64,000 nucleotides of DNA. Source: Hyalella azteca (taxonomy: Eukaryota > Arthropoda > Malacostraca > Amphipoda > Hyalellidae). The notes below the pieces were generated by a model. It saw nothing but the letters and a program-made list of their open reading frames with translations. It was not told the origin of the DNA and searched no databases. Of this stretch, positions 14,223-25,015 are shown piece by piece. The stretch is from positions 124,001 through 188,000 of the forward strand of contig NW_025931866.1 in NCBI RefSeq assembly GCF_000764305.2, given 5' to 3'. Made by a program: the position numbers and the translations under genes. Numbering within the stretch: position 1 is the stretch's first letter; each line of letters starts with the position of its first letter.

Positions 14223-14910
14223 TATGCAATGCATACTGGTTAATTTAGTACCCCTCTAGAATTCCAGGGTACAACAAGCCTCCTTGTACACCCGGGTGTA
14301 CACCAGTGAGGCTTAGAGCCTCATGTATACCAGATTAAGCCATGGAGCCAGGTTGTATTTTTAAAAAATGGTAGTTCATATATTACTTTCCATCCATGTA
14401 AGCCAGTGTTTCAATCCAAAAACTCAAGTTTGAAAAATTGAAAGGCTGTGTTTATTAATTTGTGAAAAAGTCAAACTCACTCCTTCAATGTCATTTGATG
14501 CAATCACTTGAAAGTTCAAACAGATGTTCAAAAAATGTAATTGTACTGATATGTACTAGTCCATTAACAATAATTGAAGACAATAAACTAACTTAAATGA
14601 AATAATATCATTTCACACTAAGATACAGAGTTTACTGTTCAACATAACACACAGCAGAGGTTATTTAGGAGAGCAAAATGACATACATACACACACAACA
14701 AAACTTACATCTCCCTGATTGGTCCAGACTCCAATAGGCAGTTGTCACTTTGTCAGTGCTTCATGGCATTTCAATTGGCAGTTGCCAAGTGAGTCAGGGC
14801 TTATATTTATTACTGAAATTGTTGATATTTCTTTTATATTAAAAACATTCTATCTTTTATGCTAAGAACAACAATGTTTTTTTAACACGTTTTTCTTAGC
14901 TTAGCTTCGC

Positions 14911-14956
14911 GTTTGTTTGTTTGTTTGTTTATTTGTTTGTTTGTTTGTTTGTTTGT
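14911..14956. repeat. (GTTT)n microsatellite
   Basis: A run of about eleven GTTT units with one A interruption. It explains an apparent open frame across it. Confidence 0.9.
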
Positions 14957-15357
14957 TGTTAACATTGACAACGATCTTACAAATCTCATGGCCATCTCAC
15001 TCTTATACTTTATCATATTAAAATTAACTATTTGGTGATTACAAAGACTGCATTGACTACAAACAATAAATTTTTCATCATATTCATTCATGAAAGGTTT
15101 CTGACAAAATAGGGAAATTTTCATTCCCATATGCAATATTGATTCATTAATTACCAACCAAATCCATTTATGGTCATTTAATTTGGAATCAATGGACAAT
15201 AATGGAGTTGTTCTATGAATGATTGAATGCTGTAACCACAATGAATGTTGAGCATTTAAATTACAAATACCTCATGTCATGTTACTTGTCTAGGTAATGT
15301 TCCTATAAATTGTGAAACATTTTTAAATAATGTTTTTGATATTCATAATCGAACAAC

Positions 15358-15760
15358 AATTTTTGCATTATATCTTTAAAAATCAATATTATTCATCTAT
15401 CAAATTATGAATTTTATATTTGGTTATATGAGTTTAGTATTAAAATTTTCAAAAGCATCATTGCTAGTAAATTTTAATAATATCCAAATTCTAATAATAT
15501 TCAAATTTTACTGATGTACATTCCTAAATTTTCACAATCCTGCCTCTCTGATTTATCAAAATGCAGTAATTCTTACTACTAAACAATGAAAATTTTCCTA
15601 GAGGCATGAAAAGTTCAAAAACTTAATTTGGGTATTATTAAAATTACTAGCAATGATGCTTTTGAAAATTTTAATACTAAACTCATATAACCATATATAA
15701 AATTCATAATTTGATTGATGAATAATATTAATTTTTAAATATATAATGCAAAATCTAGTC
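15358..15760. mobile_element. Long inverted repeat, probable non-autonomous DNA element
   Basis: The sequence at about 15358-15485 recurs as its reverse complement at about 15630-15760, with around 120 bases per arm and a few mismatches. Both arms contain TCATATAACC or its complement and AAAAGCATCATTGCTAGTAA. The loop is about 145 bases. No coding capacity is seen. The structure is that of a foldback element or MITE; target duplications were not identified, so the class is open. Confidence 0.65.
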
Positions 15761-15964
15761 AAGAAAAGTACCTACAAGAATCAGTAACAGGCCTATCCAG
15801 GCCTATTCTTTAATGCTGAAGATACTATACTATATTATACTATACTATAGATGGTTGAAATAGTGACATCATACTATTGCTTGCAAGATTTACGCAAAAC
15901 ACTAGGTCTAGCGGAAAAATGTTAAGTTCCGCAGAGCAAAAGTCCAAGTCAACTAGTGAGAACA

Positions 15965-16235
15965 TTGAAACACATATGAAAGTTGGTAGTTGACCTTGCA
16001 TTACTAAATAGTGATAAACTGTTTGTGTAGAAAGAATATTATGGCTTGAGACTTTTAAATACGTCTGTGAATATATTAGGAATCCTTTAAGTATACTTGT
16101 ATTTGCTGATTTCAAGTGGTTAAATAAATTAATAGATGATTAAGTTAAGAAACGGAATTAGACACATAAAAACTAATTCCCACACAACTTGAATTGGACA
16201 CACACAGCTCATTCCAAGCTGTATGCAAAAATTAG
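15965..16235 (+). repeat. Dispersed repeat, copy 1 (inverted partner at 49.9 kb)
   Basis: About 250 bases here match the reverse complement of 49915-50176. Shared landmarks include AAGTTGGTAGTTGACCTTGC, GTGATAAACT, AGGAATCCTTTAAGTATAC, TGATTTCAAGTGG and CACACAGCTC. Neither copy codes for protein. The two differ by scattered substitutions, so they are old dispersed copies and not a recent duplication. Confidence 0.75.
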
Positions 16236-17599
16236 AATTTTCTCAATTAAAAGCTTAATAACTCTACGGAAAAATTTTGTATATTTTTTCAACAACCCTA
16301 ACAATAAAGAAAAAGTCTTTGCCTTTAATTTGGACCCTGTTTCATGATCCTAACGTCTATAGAGATCAAGATATGATTTTTCAAAGTAGACAATAATTGA
16401 CAAAATTTTCGTCCAAATGGCCTTAGTCCGGGCGCTGCTCTGAACGTGTTCTACGAGTTAAAGACTCTTGTGCAAGCTGCGTAATTTTAGGAAGCTTTCT
16501 GTAAGTTGGTATCGACAGAGGATAAAATTGCACTAATTACTGCATATTTAACTCATTTTCAAAAAAATTATTTCTATTAGAAATTTAACGATCAAAAATA
16601 AACCAAGATTTGGTTCTGCTCACTTCTAAAATACTTTATTAGGCACTTTAAGTTAGACGCTCCATTCGTATATGGTTATTTGCTTCAGCTCTTTAGCATT
16701 AATATTGTGAAAAAACTTCTCATATGTACCGTTAAAAATCATTTTAATGAAGCAATAAAATTGCTCCCTGCCATGTATCTGTAGTCCTTGGGCCCAAACG
16801 TGAAGGCGCCGCATCTCAAATGCTTTGATTTTTAAAGGTCTTATAACTTGGTATACGGGTATAGACCAAGATTGAAGAAAATTCACGCAAATAATCATTA
16901 GAAGAAAACTAAAATACTCTCTGGGGGGCCCGGGGGGTCTGCCAGGCCCCCTTTTTTTGCAAATGTTTGCAAGATTAAAAAGTTCCGTGACAATTCCTCC
17001 TTATCCTGTATCTTAGTGAATTCTTGATTTTTTACATTGCAGAAGAAACAACTGTCAATTCAAGTAGCAGATGAGCATGAGGACTTATGTTTACATCCAG
17101 AACAGTTTGGTCGGTAAACGACCCTGATTGCGGTTCAGCTTCCTTCTCGTTTTTTAGAAATGGTTTTCTGACTAAAATTATATCATTTTTTATTCTGTAA
17201 CAAAATGGGAGCTTATAACTTACATTAAACCATACTTTATTAATTAGTCTGATTGTTGACAAACGCTAGTAGCCTAATTCTGCGACGAAAAGGACCCTCG
17301 AAACTTTTACTAATAATCAGAGATGATTAGGAAAACGTCATAATTTTTTAGCTTTCAAATAATACTTATAGTTTAAAGAGTATTTCTGATTACTTGGAAC
17401 GTTTTAAATACTTTCAGCACACATGAATAATTTAATATATGTATTTTATTACCTTCACTGAATTTTGGTTTTGATGCAGTACGTAAATTTATTCACTGGC
17501 AAAACTCGAGAACTAGGGAGTATTAATTTGACCAAACGAAAGAAGGAACACTTTTGGGTCAAATTTCCAAAATAAATTTTAGGGTCTAGGTTTCATAGG

Positions 17600-17835
17600 A
17601 TGGGCAGGGCGGCCCAGTGGTTAATGTTCAGAGTAACAAATTGAAGAACAGAGGTGCGGGTTCGATGTCAGCTATGTGCGCCACTTTCTGGTCAGAATCG
17701 GCAAGGACGCCGGGCAGTTAAGCATGAACATTTAAAGCAGCGAGTTGCTAGTTCAAGCCCGCAACATGCTGTATGTGTTCTGCAATGTTTAGAACCGGCG
17801 ACAGGCCTAATAAAGGCTGAAACCGCTACATAGCA
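17600..17835 (+). mobile_element. Dimeric tRNA-derived SINE, copy 1
   Basis: Two tandem pol III promoter-like units are seen. The first has an A-box-like GGCCCAGTGGTTA (from about 17611) and a B-box-like GGGTTCGATGTC (about 17658-17669). The second has GCCGGGCAGTTAAGCATG (from about 17711) and AGTTCAAGCCC (about 17750). The 3' part reads AACCGGCGACAGGCCTAATA and then CTGAAACCGCT. The same layout recurs at 63362-63600. It cannot be a functional tRNA gene: unit spacing and stems are degraded. Confidence 0.7.
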
Positions 17836-18457
17836 CGTTTTCCGCGCATAATTTTGTCCAGTGAAAAGTAATCTTGTTAAAAACGAGGTTATTTTACTAC
17901 AATATGTTCATGCAAGCGTTGCCAGAATTTTTTTTAGGTTCCAAAGAAATTGCGAGCATGTTCACTTGTTCACTCTTCACTTCATGAAAACCTTCCGTCG
18001 TCATGTACTTAGGTAGTTACAAATGATATATATGATTTAGCGTTCATTCACAAGTTGCACAGGTACATAGCCTATGCTTTGAACGAATGCCTCATTTAAA
18101 ACATAACCTAGTGACCTGGTACTAGCCTCAGCTTTATTATCTTCAACTTCAGGTTGTGTAAACGTTATTGTTTGTTTCTAGTGAAAACTATAACTTGCAA
18201 AGGCATTCCTAGAAATAGATTCCGACAGCAATGGTCGAACCTTATTTCAGTTGGCATGGAAAAATATGGTTTCTGATTACTTGGAACGTTTTAAATACTG
18301 ATCTAGGCTCGTATAAGTATTAAAATATTTATTTTGATATATCTATATCAGTATTTAAATAAGTACTGATATAGAAATGATATAAGCTCGTACAAATTTG
18401 TTGGGCCAGCGGAGGTTAAACATTCGCAAACTGGTAGTTGGTCAATAATTTTTGTCC

Positions 18458-18480
18458 ATATATATATATATATATATATA
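18458..18480. repeat. (AT)n microsatellite
   Basis: An uninterrupted AT dinucleotide run. Confidence 0.95.
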
Positions 18481-18987
18481 GTGAATTTACGAGGAGACAT
18501 TGAAAATGTGTAAGTTTTGACACGTTAGGGGAGAAAAAAAACTTTAGTTTAAGCATTTATTTGAGCACTCAATTTTATAATCTAAATTTTCATGAAGAAC
18601 GCAATATAAATGAAGGAACAATACATAAACAGAGTGGGTTATACACATATTTTGTAACATCTACTTCGAATAAGAACATTATAATTGTTATTATTGTTAC
18701 TCATTAGAAAATAGGGTTCAGCAATATGCTGTTTTCTAAAACGATAAAAAGCAATTCATTATATGTAAGTTAGAAAGAATAAAATATTATTCAATTTATT
18801 TAACTTTGATTCAATAACTTTATGAAGAATGAATTTTGACCATATGACCAACAAAGAAGCATCGGCAAATCATTCAACCTACCTCTTACATCAATTTCAA
18901 GTTCGTGATAACGTTGACCTCCAGCTCCACGAAAACTTCAGTGCACCAATAAATCCAGAGTAGCAAACGATGGAGGCATCAGCACAG

Positions 18988-19023
18988 GTCTCTTATACAC
19001 ATCTAGATGTGTATAAGAGACAG
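18988..19023. other. Leftover Nextera mate-pair junction adapter (36 of 38 bases)
   Basis: The two Tn5 mosaic ends lie back to back: GTCTCTTATACACATCT followed by AGATGTGTATAAGAGACAG. This is the circularisation adapter of the Nextera mate-pair kit, missing its first two bases. A single N lies 45 bases downstream (19068). The sequence on either side may come from places kilobases apart. Confidence 0.97.
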
Positions 19024-20203
19024 GAATTATGCACGGAATCGAAATAGAATAGGTAGGAAATTAAACANTTAAGCTCCACAAAAGAGACAAAAAAAAAAAA
19101 AAATGAAGATTCGAATGGCTTTTTTTCAATGCAGTCTGCACGTAGGGAACAGCGTCTCTCCGGCAGCTGTCTTAAATGATAAAATATTATTCACTAAATA
19201 CAGAAGTTTGTCCAGTCGAAAGTCAGCGGATCACGGCGTCATGAGGGATCGTTGCAACTACCGTCTGGTAACAAAGACGATTCACTTCAGCATTCAGAAA
19301 AGTATGCCGATATCACGAGGCCATATCGTTAAAAAATATCTTACGAATTCCCGACAAAGGCCAGTTTCTCTTCCATTTCTTCACTTAAATATTGAACGCG
19401 TAAGCGCATTTAAATTTAGATACGTCGTCCACCAGCTTCAAGATTATTAAAGCAATTGGTATGTAATATGCATGCCCACCCCACCCAAATACTTCGGCAG
19501 TTTTCGGTGAACGCCTCTGTTGTGCATTCCACATGATTGACGGAACACCAATGGCTTTTCTGGATGCCAATATTCATGATAAAGTTGAGGTTATGGAAGC
19601 TAATGTAGTTTACACGTGAAGAATCTCAAGAATTATTGCGAATGCTTGCTCGAAAGTAATCGTCCCTCATCTTGCTCGAAAAATTTTCTGACAATATAAT
19701 ACCAACATACAAGAGCTGGTGAGTAGCCACAGTTCTCAATGAAGTATAACAATGAAATCATCAGCATTTATTCTTGCGGAAATTAGAGGGCACATATTTG
19801 TCTTGAAAAAATAAATACAAATTTAACATGCTCTTTGCTTAGAAATAACCGCTCATGCCGCATGTATATCAAACCGACTACTCGCATGAGCAATTGGGTT
19901 GAAGTAAACCCGTAAATAGTCAGCTGTGATCATAACACGGACGTTTTCAACTCGTTTCATTGGATAAATATTCCAACTCTTAACGCACATTTTCGTCTGC
20001 AGTGCTTCACGAGAGAAAAAAAGAGTTCAGGTCACACACTACACAGTGACGGTCCCTCAACGCTTGATCCTTCGCAGCAACAGAAATTTTGTGTGGGTCC
20101 GTAACGTGTCCTGAGAAAATATGAGCTTGACTGGCGAGTGGCGCCTGTAACCTGGGAGCTCAACGCGATCTCGGGACGAACTAAACTGCAACCTGATATA
20201 TTG
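19024..20203. other. No recognisable feature
   Basis: This stretch lies between two leftover adapters and contains an N (19068) followed by a run of A. The open frame at 19103-19450 (115 codons) resembles nothing I know and lacks codon-pattern support. Placement of the whole block is uncertain because both sides are adapter joins. Confidence 0.4.
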
Positions 20204-20299
20204 CACGTCACTGGCACGGCACGTCACTGGCACGGCATGTCACTGGCACGGCATGTCACTGGCACGGCACGTCACTGGCACCGCACGTCACTGGCACGG
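20204..20299. repeat. 16-base minisatellite, six units, cut by N and adapter
   Basis: Exactly six units of CAYGTCACTGGCACGG, with one variant base in unit five, run up to an N at 20300 and an adapter at 20302. The true array is probably longer. Confidence 0.9.
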
Positions 20300-20301
20300 N
20301 C

Positions 20302-20339
20302 CTGTCTCTTATACACATCTAGATGTGTATAAGAGACAG
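20302..20339. other. Leftover Nextera mate-pair junction adapter (complete)
   Basis: CTGTCTCTTATACACATCT is followed directly by its reverse complement, 38 bases in all, right after the N at 20300. Translated, it gives the well-known artefact peptide SYTHLDVYKRQ. It joins a 16-base minisatellite to a different, related array. Confidence 0.98.
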
Positions 20340-20340
20340 A

Positions 20341-20462
20341 CACAACACTGCACATCACTGCCACGGCACAACACTGCACATCACTGGTACAACACAACAC
20401 TGCACATCACTGGTACAACACAACACTGCACATCACTAGTATATCACACTGGCACAACTCTG
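20341..20462. repeat. Second minisatellite, about 26-base unit
   Basis: About four units of CACAACACTGCACATCACTGGTACAA with variants, just past the adapter. It shares the CATCACTGG and CGGCAC words with the 16-base array on the other side, so both are probably parts of one longer variable array. Confidence 0.8.
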
Positions 20463-22912
20463 AAAACTTTCACTGTAAACCACAAGAGCTGCCCCATCAC
20501 TCACCAACCTTCCAAGCACATCACCATCAAAACACTACTTAGCACAATGTGGCACAATACTTTACTACCTCCACGGCACCGGTACGCTTGCAGAACACAA
20601 TAACTGTTGGCACATGTCGCGCACTGGCGTGGCTCCACCATCTGAGTAACATTGGTGTTTCACTGATATATGCATTAACAGATGGGTGCATAAAGGCCTT
20701 TGCAATGCTGGATTTTAGGATACACTTATGTAACGTGAGTTAGAACAATTATTGCAAATTCTCAGGAGCAGTATTTAAACTTCAAAATAACTTCCATCTT
20801 CTTGGGATTAAGTTTCAGACTTTCAAGTATATAAAGTGCGTCAGTCACAAAGGCTTAATTTTCAGTAGCTAATCAAAGAAACTTATTGCACTCATTGCAC
20901 AAGTTAAGATCAGATTACTCATATGGTGTGCTATATTTTATTAATTCATTCGAAACAACTTTTTTCCTAGATTAGAATATAGATGGATTAACTTCATATG
21001 ATTGATTACGTGGTCCTGTTATGAACAATACTGTAATTCATTCTCTCCAGAGTGAACACTAATAGCACCTCAAACATCTCATGATCATGCTGACAAAATA
21101 AGAAGCTAGCTTTTAAGTGCCAATTATTTGTTAGATTGTTAAGACACTAGTAGGTACTTCTCTGCACTTAGAGATTAGAACAAAATACAGCCAACACCCG
21201 ATTTTTCACTGAACTAACATTACTAGTTCTTAACAAAAACAATCACTAGGCATCTCTTGTCAGTGAGTAGTTTGCAGATACATATCCTCATGTATTCAAC
21301 AGCAGACCTAGTTAGCCTAGTTAGCCACTCTGTACTTTTAATGAAAGCACTTTGTATTTCACTTCAGGATTTATGTCATTAGAGCCAATAATGCAAATTA
21401 AATGCACTGTACACCTTCAAACAATAACTATATATTTTCCACATTCAGGAGCAATGCCTTACTGCACGGATTTTCAGAATTTAGAAAAAAATTTAACACA
21501 AACACTATGAAAGAACAATTGAACTATAGAAATCTTTAGGGACACATTTTTAATCTTTCTGCGTATACCATCACTTTCACAAACGCCAGCTAGAGGAAGG
21601 ATAAAAACAACACGGGCAGCATGGAACATTATATTAGGCAGAGCTTAAGTATAAGCTTAGATTGCAGGACTATTCAGATACACCATCGAAGTTTGGCATT
21701 AAAGCTTCACTTGCCCACTGTTTCACTGTATCACCAAACCCACATCCTAACACATGAACATTTTTCCTCTCACTATAACTGCACTCACTTCACAAACTAA
21801 TGTTAACAATGCACTGAAACCATTCCTGGTAATGTTAACACTGCACCCACTACAATATATATAAACCACTTGAACAATGACAGAACTGACAAAAAACAAG
21901 ATATCATTTGAAAAAATTAGTTAACATCAATCAATTTTCTATCAATTTATAGCTTATTAATGATTGAACTATACTCTAAATTTTCCACTTTAGAGAAACC
22001 ATCACACAGACAACTTGAACTTAGTTTTGCAGGCTAAATATTTTCAAAACAAATTCAAGAACATTAATAAATTCACTACTTGAGTCACGACTGAAATTTA
22101 GGGCCACAAATTGAAAAAATAATATGAATGTCACCAACCACTTGAAGCTGTTAGCATACTGTATGTACAAAGCCAATATGAAAGAAAAGTTTCATTTTCA
22201 CTGGATGCAACTTATTGTCTAGACATGACCCTGGTGATTGAGTGGCTTACTTTCCAGTACAGATGGATCCAGTTGTGCAAGTCATTCACATATTATAGAG
22301 CAGGACAAATAATTACCTATATGATAAATACATATCAAAAGTGCTTTCTAAAAATTGTAGCAGTAATATTTTGAAACAGATTTAGCATGAGAAAAGCATA
22401 TAACTCACCAAAGTTAGATAAATAAAATTAAAATTCTTATTGTTGGAAATTTCAAGTGAATGAATTTTCATGATATGGACTTCTGTTCCAGCATAGCATC
22501 TCAACTTTTCATGTCACTGCCGACTGGTTTTCAGCACTAGAATAATTTTAGTTAAAAACTACATAGAATGAAAATTCTAAATGGTGCATAATTCATAAGA
22601 GAAAAATTTAAGAAGAGCTAGTTCAACATTTCTAAGAGTAACAAGTCCATGAACCAAAGAAATTAATTGAGAAAAATGTCAGACATCAGTAATTATATAG
22701 ACATAATTGACCTCAATTAGGCCTAAGGTAATGAAGTATATACTGGAAATGCAGTCTCCGACACTTATATCTATAGCAGTTAGGGACACTAAGTCTTCCA
22801 ACACCTTAGATTAGTTATGCAGCTCAGTCAATGCAAAATATCAAAACAAATTTTATAGTAAACTCCAAAAACAACTTGGAGGAGAACTCCAATTGAGAGG
22901 CTGCAGTCCACT
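20463..22912 (-). other. Probable spenito 3' UTR and flank
   Basis: No coding sequence is seen in these 2.4 kb of AT-rich sequence downstream of the spenito stop. The only minus-strand AATAAA noticed is at 20937-20942, which would give a 3' UTR of about 2 kb. A long UTR is an inference from the absence of any closer signal. Confidence 0.35.
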
Positions 22913-25015
22913 TCAGGCAGCAGTTCCTCTAACCACCACAACCACCAGATGATCATCTCGAGTGGTCTCTTCAGTGAGGTTGGGTGCAGCTCGACGCAGA
23001 AGATCCAAGCTGAACACACATGGAGGGAAGGCATAGAGGACACTTCCTACAGAAGAGTTACAAGCTCCTCCATCTCGGCCTGATAGAGTGATAACACCAG
23101 CAGCTTCTTTCTGCTTCAGATAGGCAACAAGATTGCGCAAAGGTCGAGTTTGCACAGATGCATCATCAGGCAGAGGCGGAGCAGTTGTGTTAGGCAGAGA
23201 TAACAGAATTGTGGCAGTTGATGAAGCATCAATTCTACGACTCACATCATCAAGCCTAGATTGATCCAATCGCAAACGTTGAGTGATACGCAGGAGTGGA
23301 CGATTGTTATCATCCTGAAGCAATTCGGAGAGGTCGCTCATACCTTCCAGTGTGTGCATTTTTGTTCCAAAGGCTGAATTTTTCAAAATTAGAGAGCCAG
23401 TCCAAGAGGCGCTGGTCTTACGAGCAACATCAGCCAATGTGCGCGCATTAGAGAGATTTCCTCCTACATCATTATGATTTTCAGGTCCATCACCACCTTC
23501 AGAATGGCCTTCGTAGTAATCAGGACCTCTGAACTCACCGTGGTATCCTCCACGGTGACCACCTCTGCCTCGGTCATGCCACATGCCACGACCTCGGCCT
23601 CTGCCACGAGGAAATCCTCCACTGTATTCACCATACTCTTCATACCCAGCACGGTTGTTCCAGTCGTCTCTAGGATAATCAGCTGGAGCACCATTTCCCG
23701 AGCTGGGTCCAGGAGGAGGGTACGAACCAGGTGGAGGAGTAACCTCAGCAAAGTCAGTCCGCAGTTTTTTGTCAGGGCCACCAAGTGTAACTCCACGCAT
23801 TTCCTTTACAGCAGCTTGAGCAGCATCCATGCTTTCATAAAGGATGTATGCTTGATTGTCACCTTTCTCATATTCTATCTTCTTGATGGCTCCAAATCGG
23901 TCAAATTCCTGAGTGACCTGAGCAAGAGAAACCCAAGGTCCCAAACCACCAACCCAAACTCTTGTTGTCGGCATAGCCTTTCCATAGCCAATTTTGCATT
24001 GGAATTTGCCAATGTATTGACCTGAAAGTTCAATTTTAGCTCTATGAGCCATGTCCAGATTTTGGTACCTAACAAATGCATAAGCATTACCAGTACCAGG
24101 AGGTGGCCGTTTGATGTCAATGTCGTCAACAGTGCCATAGCGACTGAAAATCCTTCGTAGTTCTTCTTCACTGATATTGAGTTCTAGATTTCCAGCAAAG
24201 AGAGTACGAGTAGCTAAAGGATCTTCTTCAGGGGCAACATGATGGAGATAATTAGGAAACTTGTCTCGTTTGCTATCCATCATCATTCTACCACCAGCAC
24301 CACCACCAGCCCCTCCCATACCACCACCACCAGGACCAAAATGAGGTTTGAAGCCTCCTCTATGCATTGGTGGTCCATAATGCCCATAAGGTAGCCCACG
24401 GCCTCTGTGAGGCCTATATCCATAATCATCCTGCCTCATCATTGGGGATTCCATGTAATAATCCCTAGGGGGAGGAGGGGGTCGGCCACGATCAAATCGT
24501 GGCTCATAACGATCGTCCATCTCCGGCATTGGAGGACTGCGTGGACGATAAGCTGACCTCTCATTATACTCAAGGGGAGAACGTGAACGACGGGGAGAGT
24601 AGTCTCGACCAGGAGGCTCATAAACAGGTTCCACATATACGGGTAAATCAAAAAACAGGATCCTAGTCTTGCTGTGCTTTGCACTTCGAGCTTCTTCGTT
24701 TGTACGGAAATAAACATAGGCTACACGAGGGTCAGCATCAAGTGGAATCTTTACACTCACATCACCAAACCTTTTAAACTCACGAAAAAGTGCGTCACGG
24801 ACCATATCGTCACTTGCTCTTGCATGCAGATTAGAAACACAAAGAACTTTATAAGTTGGAGGCCGATGCTCTGGTGCATCGGGATAACGCCTTCCAGAAA
24901 TGGACGGGCTAGCACCGCGACGCCCTTCATCTTCGCTACTTTCGTCATAACGAGCTAGACTAGACCTTGATCGCTTACTTGTCGGCGACATATCACGAGA
25001 GGCACCACGTTTCAT
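22913..25015 (-). CDS. nito: Spenito / RBM15 family RNA-binding protein (intronless)
   Basis: One uninterrupted exon of 700 codons plus stop. I chose the ATG at 25015-25013 (MKRGASRDM); it has A at -3. The N-terminus is Arg/Ser-rich. RRM1 covers about residues 55-130, with EFKRFGDVSVKI as in RBM15. RRM2 is about 268-346 (RNP2 TLFAGNL, RNP1 NAYAFVRY) and RRM3 about 351-423 (RVWVGGLGPWV, QAYILYE). Gly- and Arg-rich linkers follow, and a SPOC domain occupies about 531-700 up to the stop. The short linker and three RRMs plus SPOC fit RBM15/spenito better than the giant SPEN. In flies, spenito is a nuclear factor of the m6A writer complex and acts in Sxl splicing and Wnt signalling (family knowledge). 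The neighbouring multi-exon genes make the lack of introns notable. Confidence 0.93.
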   Translation of the reverse strand: MKRGASRDMSPTSKRSRSSLARYDESSEDEGRRGASPSISGRRYPDAPEHRPPTYKVLCVSNLHARASDDMVRDALFREFKRFGDVSVKIPLDADPRVAYVYFRTNEEARSAKHSKTRILFFDLPVYVEPVYEPPGRDYSPRRSRSPLEYNERSAYRPRSPPMPEMDDRYEPRFDRGRPPPPPRDYYMESPMMRQDDYGYRPHRGRGLPYGHYGPPMHRGGFKPHFGPGGGGMGGAGGGAGGRMMMDSKRDKFPNYLHHVAPEEDPLATRTLFAGNLELNISEEELRRIFSRYGTVDDIDIKRPPPGTGNAYAFVRYQNLDMAHRAKIELSGQYIGKFQCKIGYGKAMPTTRVWVGGLGPWVSLAQVTQEFDRFGAIKKIEYEKGDNQAYILYESMDAAQAAVKEMRGVTLGGPDKKLRTDFAEVTPPPGSYPPPGPSSGNGAPADYPRDDWNNRAGYEEYGEYSGGFPRGRGRGRGMWHDRGRGGHRGGYHGEFRGPDYYEGHSEGGDGPENHNDVGGNLSNARTLADVARKTSASWTGSLILKNSAFGTKMHTLEGMSDLSELLQDDNNRPLLRITQRLRLDQSRLDDVSRRIDASSTATILLSLPNTTAPPLPDDASVQTRPLRNLVAYLKQKEAAGVITLSGRDGGACNSSVGSVLYAFPPCVFSLDLLRRAAPNLTEETTRDDHLVVVVVRGTAA

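Larger units (their letters stand above)
13123..18987. other. Gene-free intergenic region upstream of BMS1
   Basis: No open frame here resembles a known protein or keeps a frame across plausible splice sites. The stretch holds the BMS1 5' flank, a 58-base tandem repeat (about 14.0-14.2 kb), a (GTTT)n run, a long inverted repeat (15.36-15.76 kb), a dispersed repeat (15.97-16.23 kb), a dimeric tRNA-derived SINE (17.60-17.83 kb) and an (AT)n run at 18458-18480. A short GC-rich patch at 16920-16952 (runs of G then C) is unexplained. Confidence 0.6.

Noticed and set aside
17600..17835. A pair of tRNA genes
   Set aside because: B-box-like words are present, but the clover-leaf stems cannot be formed and the block recurs at 63.4 kb as a SINE.
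19103..19450. A 115-codon plus-strand frame
   Set aside because: No recognisable motif, no matching splice context, and it lies between two adapter joins.
20204..20462. A CRISPR-like array
   Set aside because: The units are contiguous with no unique spacers, in an animal genome; it is a minisatellite.
20253..20603. A frame containing SYTHLDVYKRQ
   Set aside because: The peptide is the translated Nextera adapter, and the rest is minisatellite.
23474..24025. A 183-codon plus-strand frame inside spenito
   Set aside because: Shadow of the RRM-coding sequence on the opposite strand.
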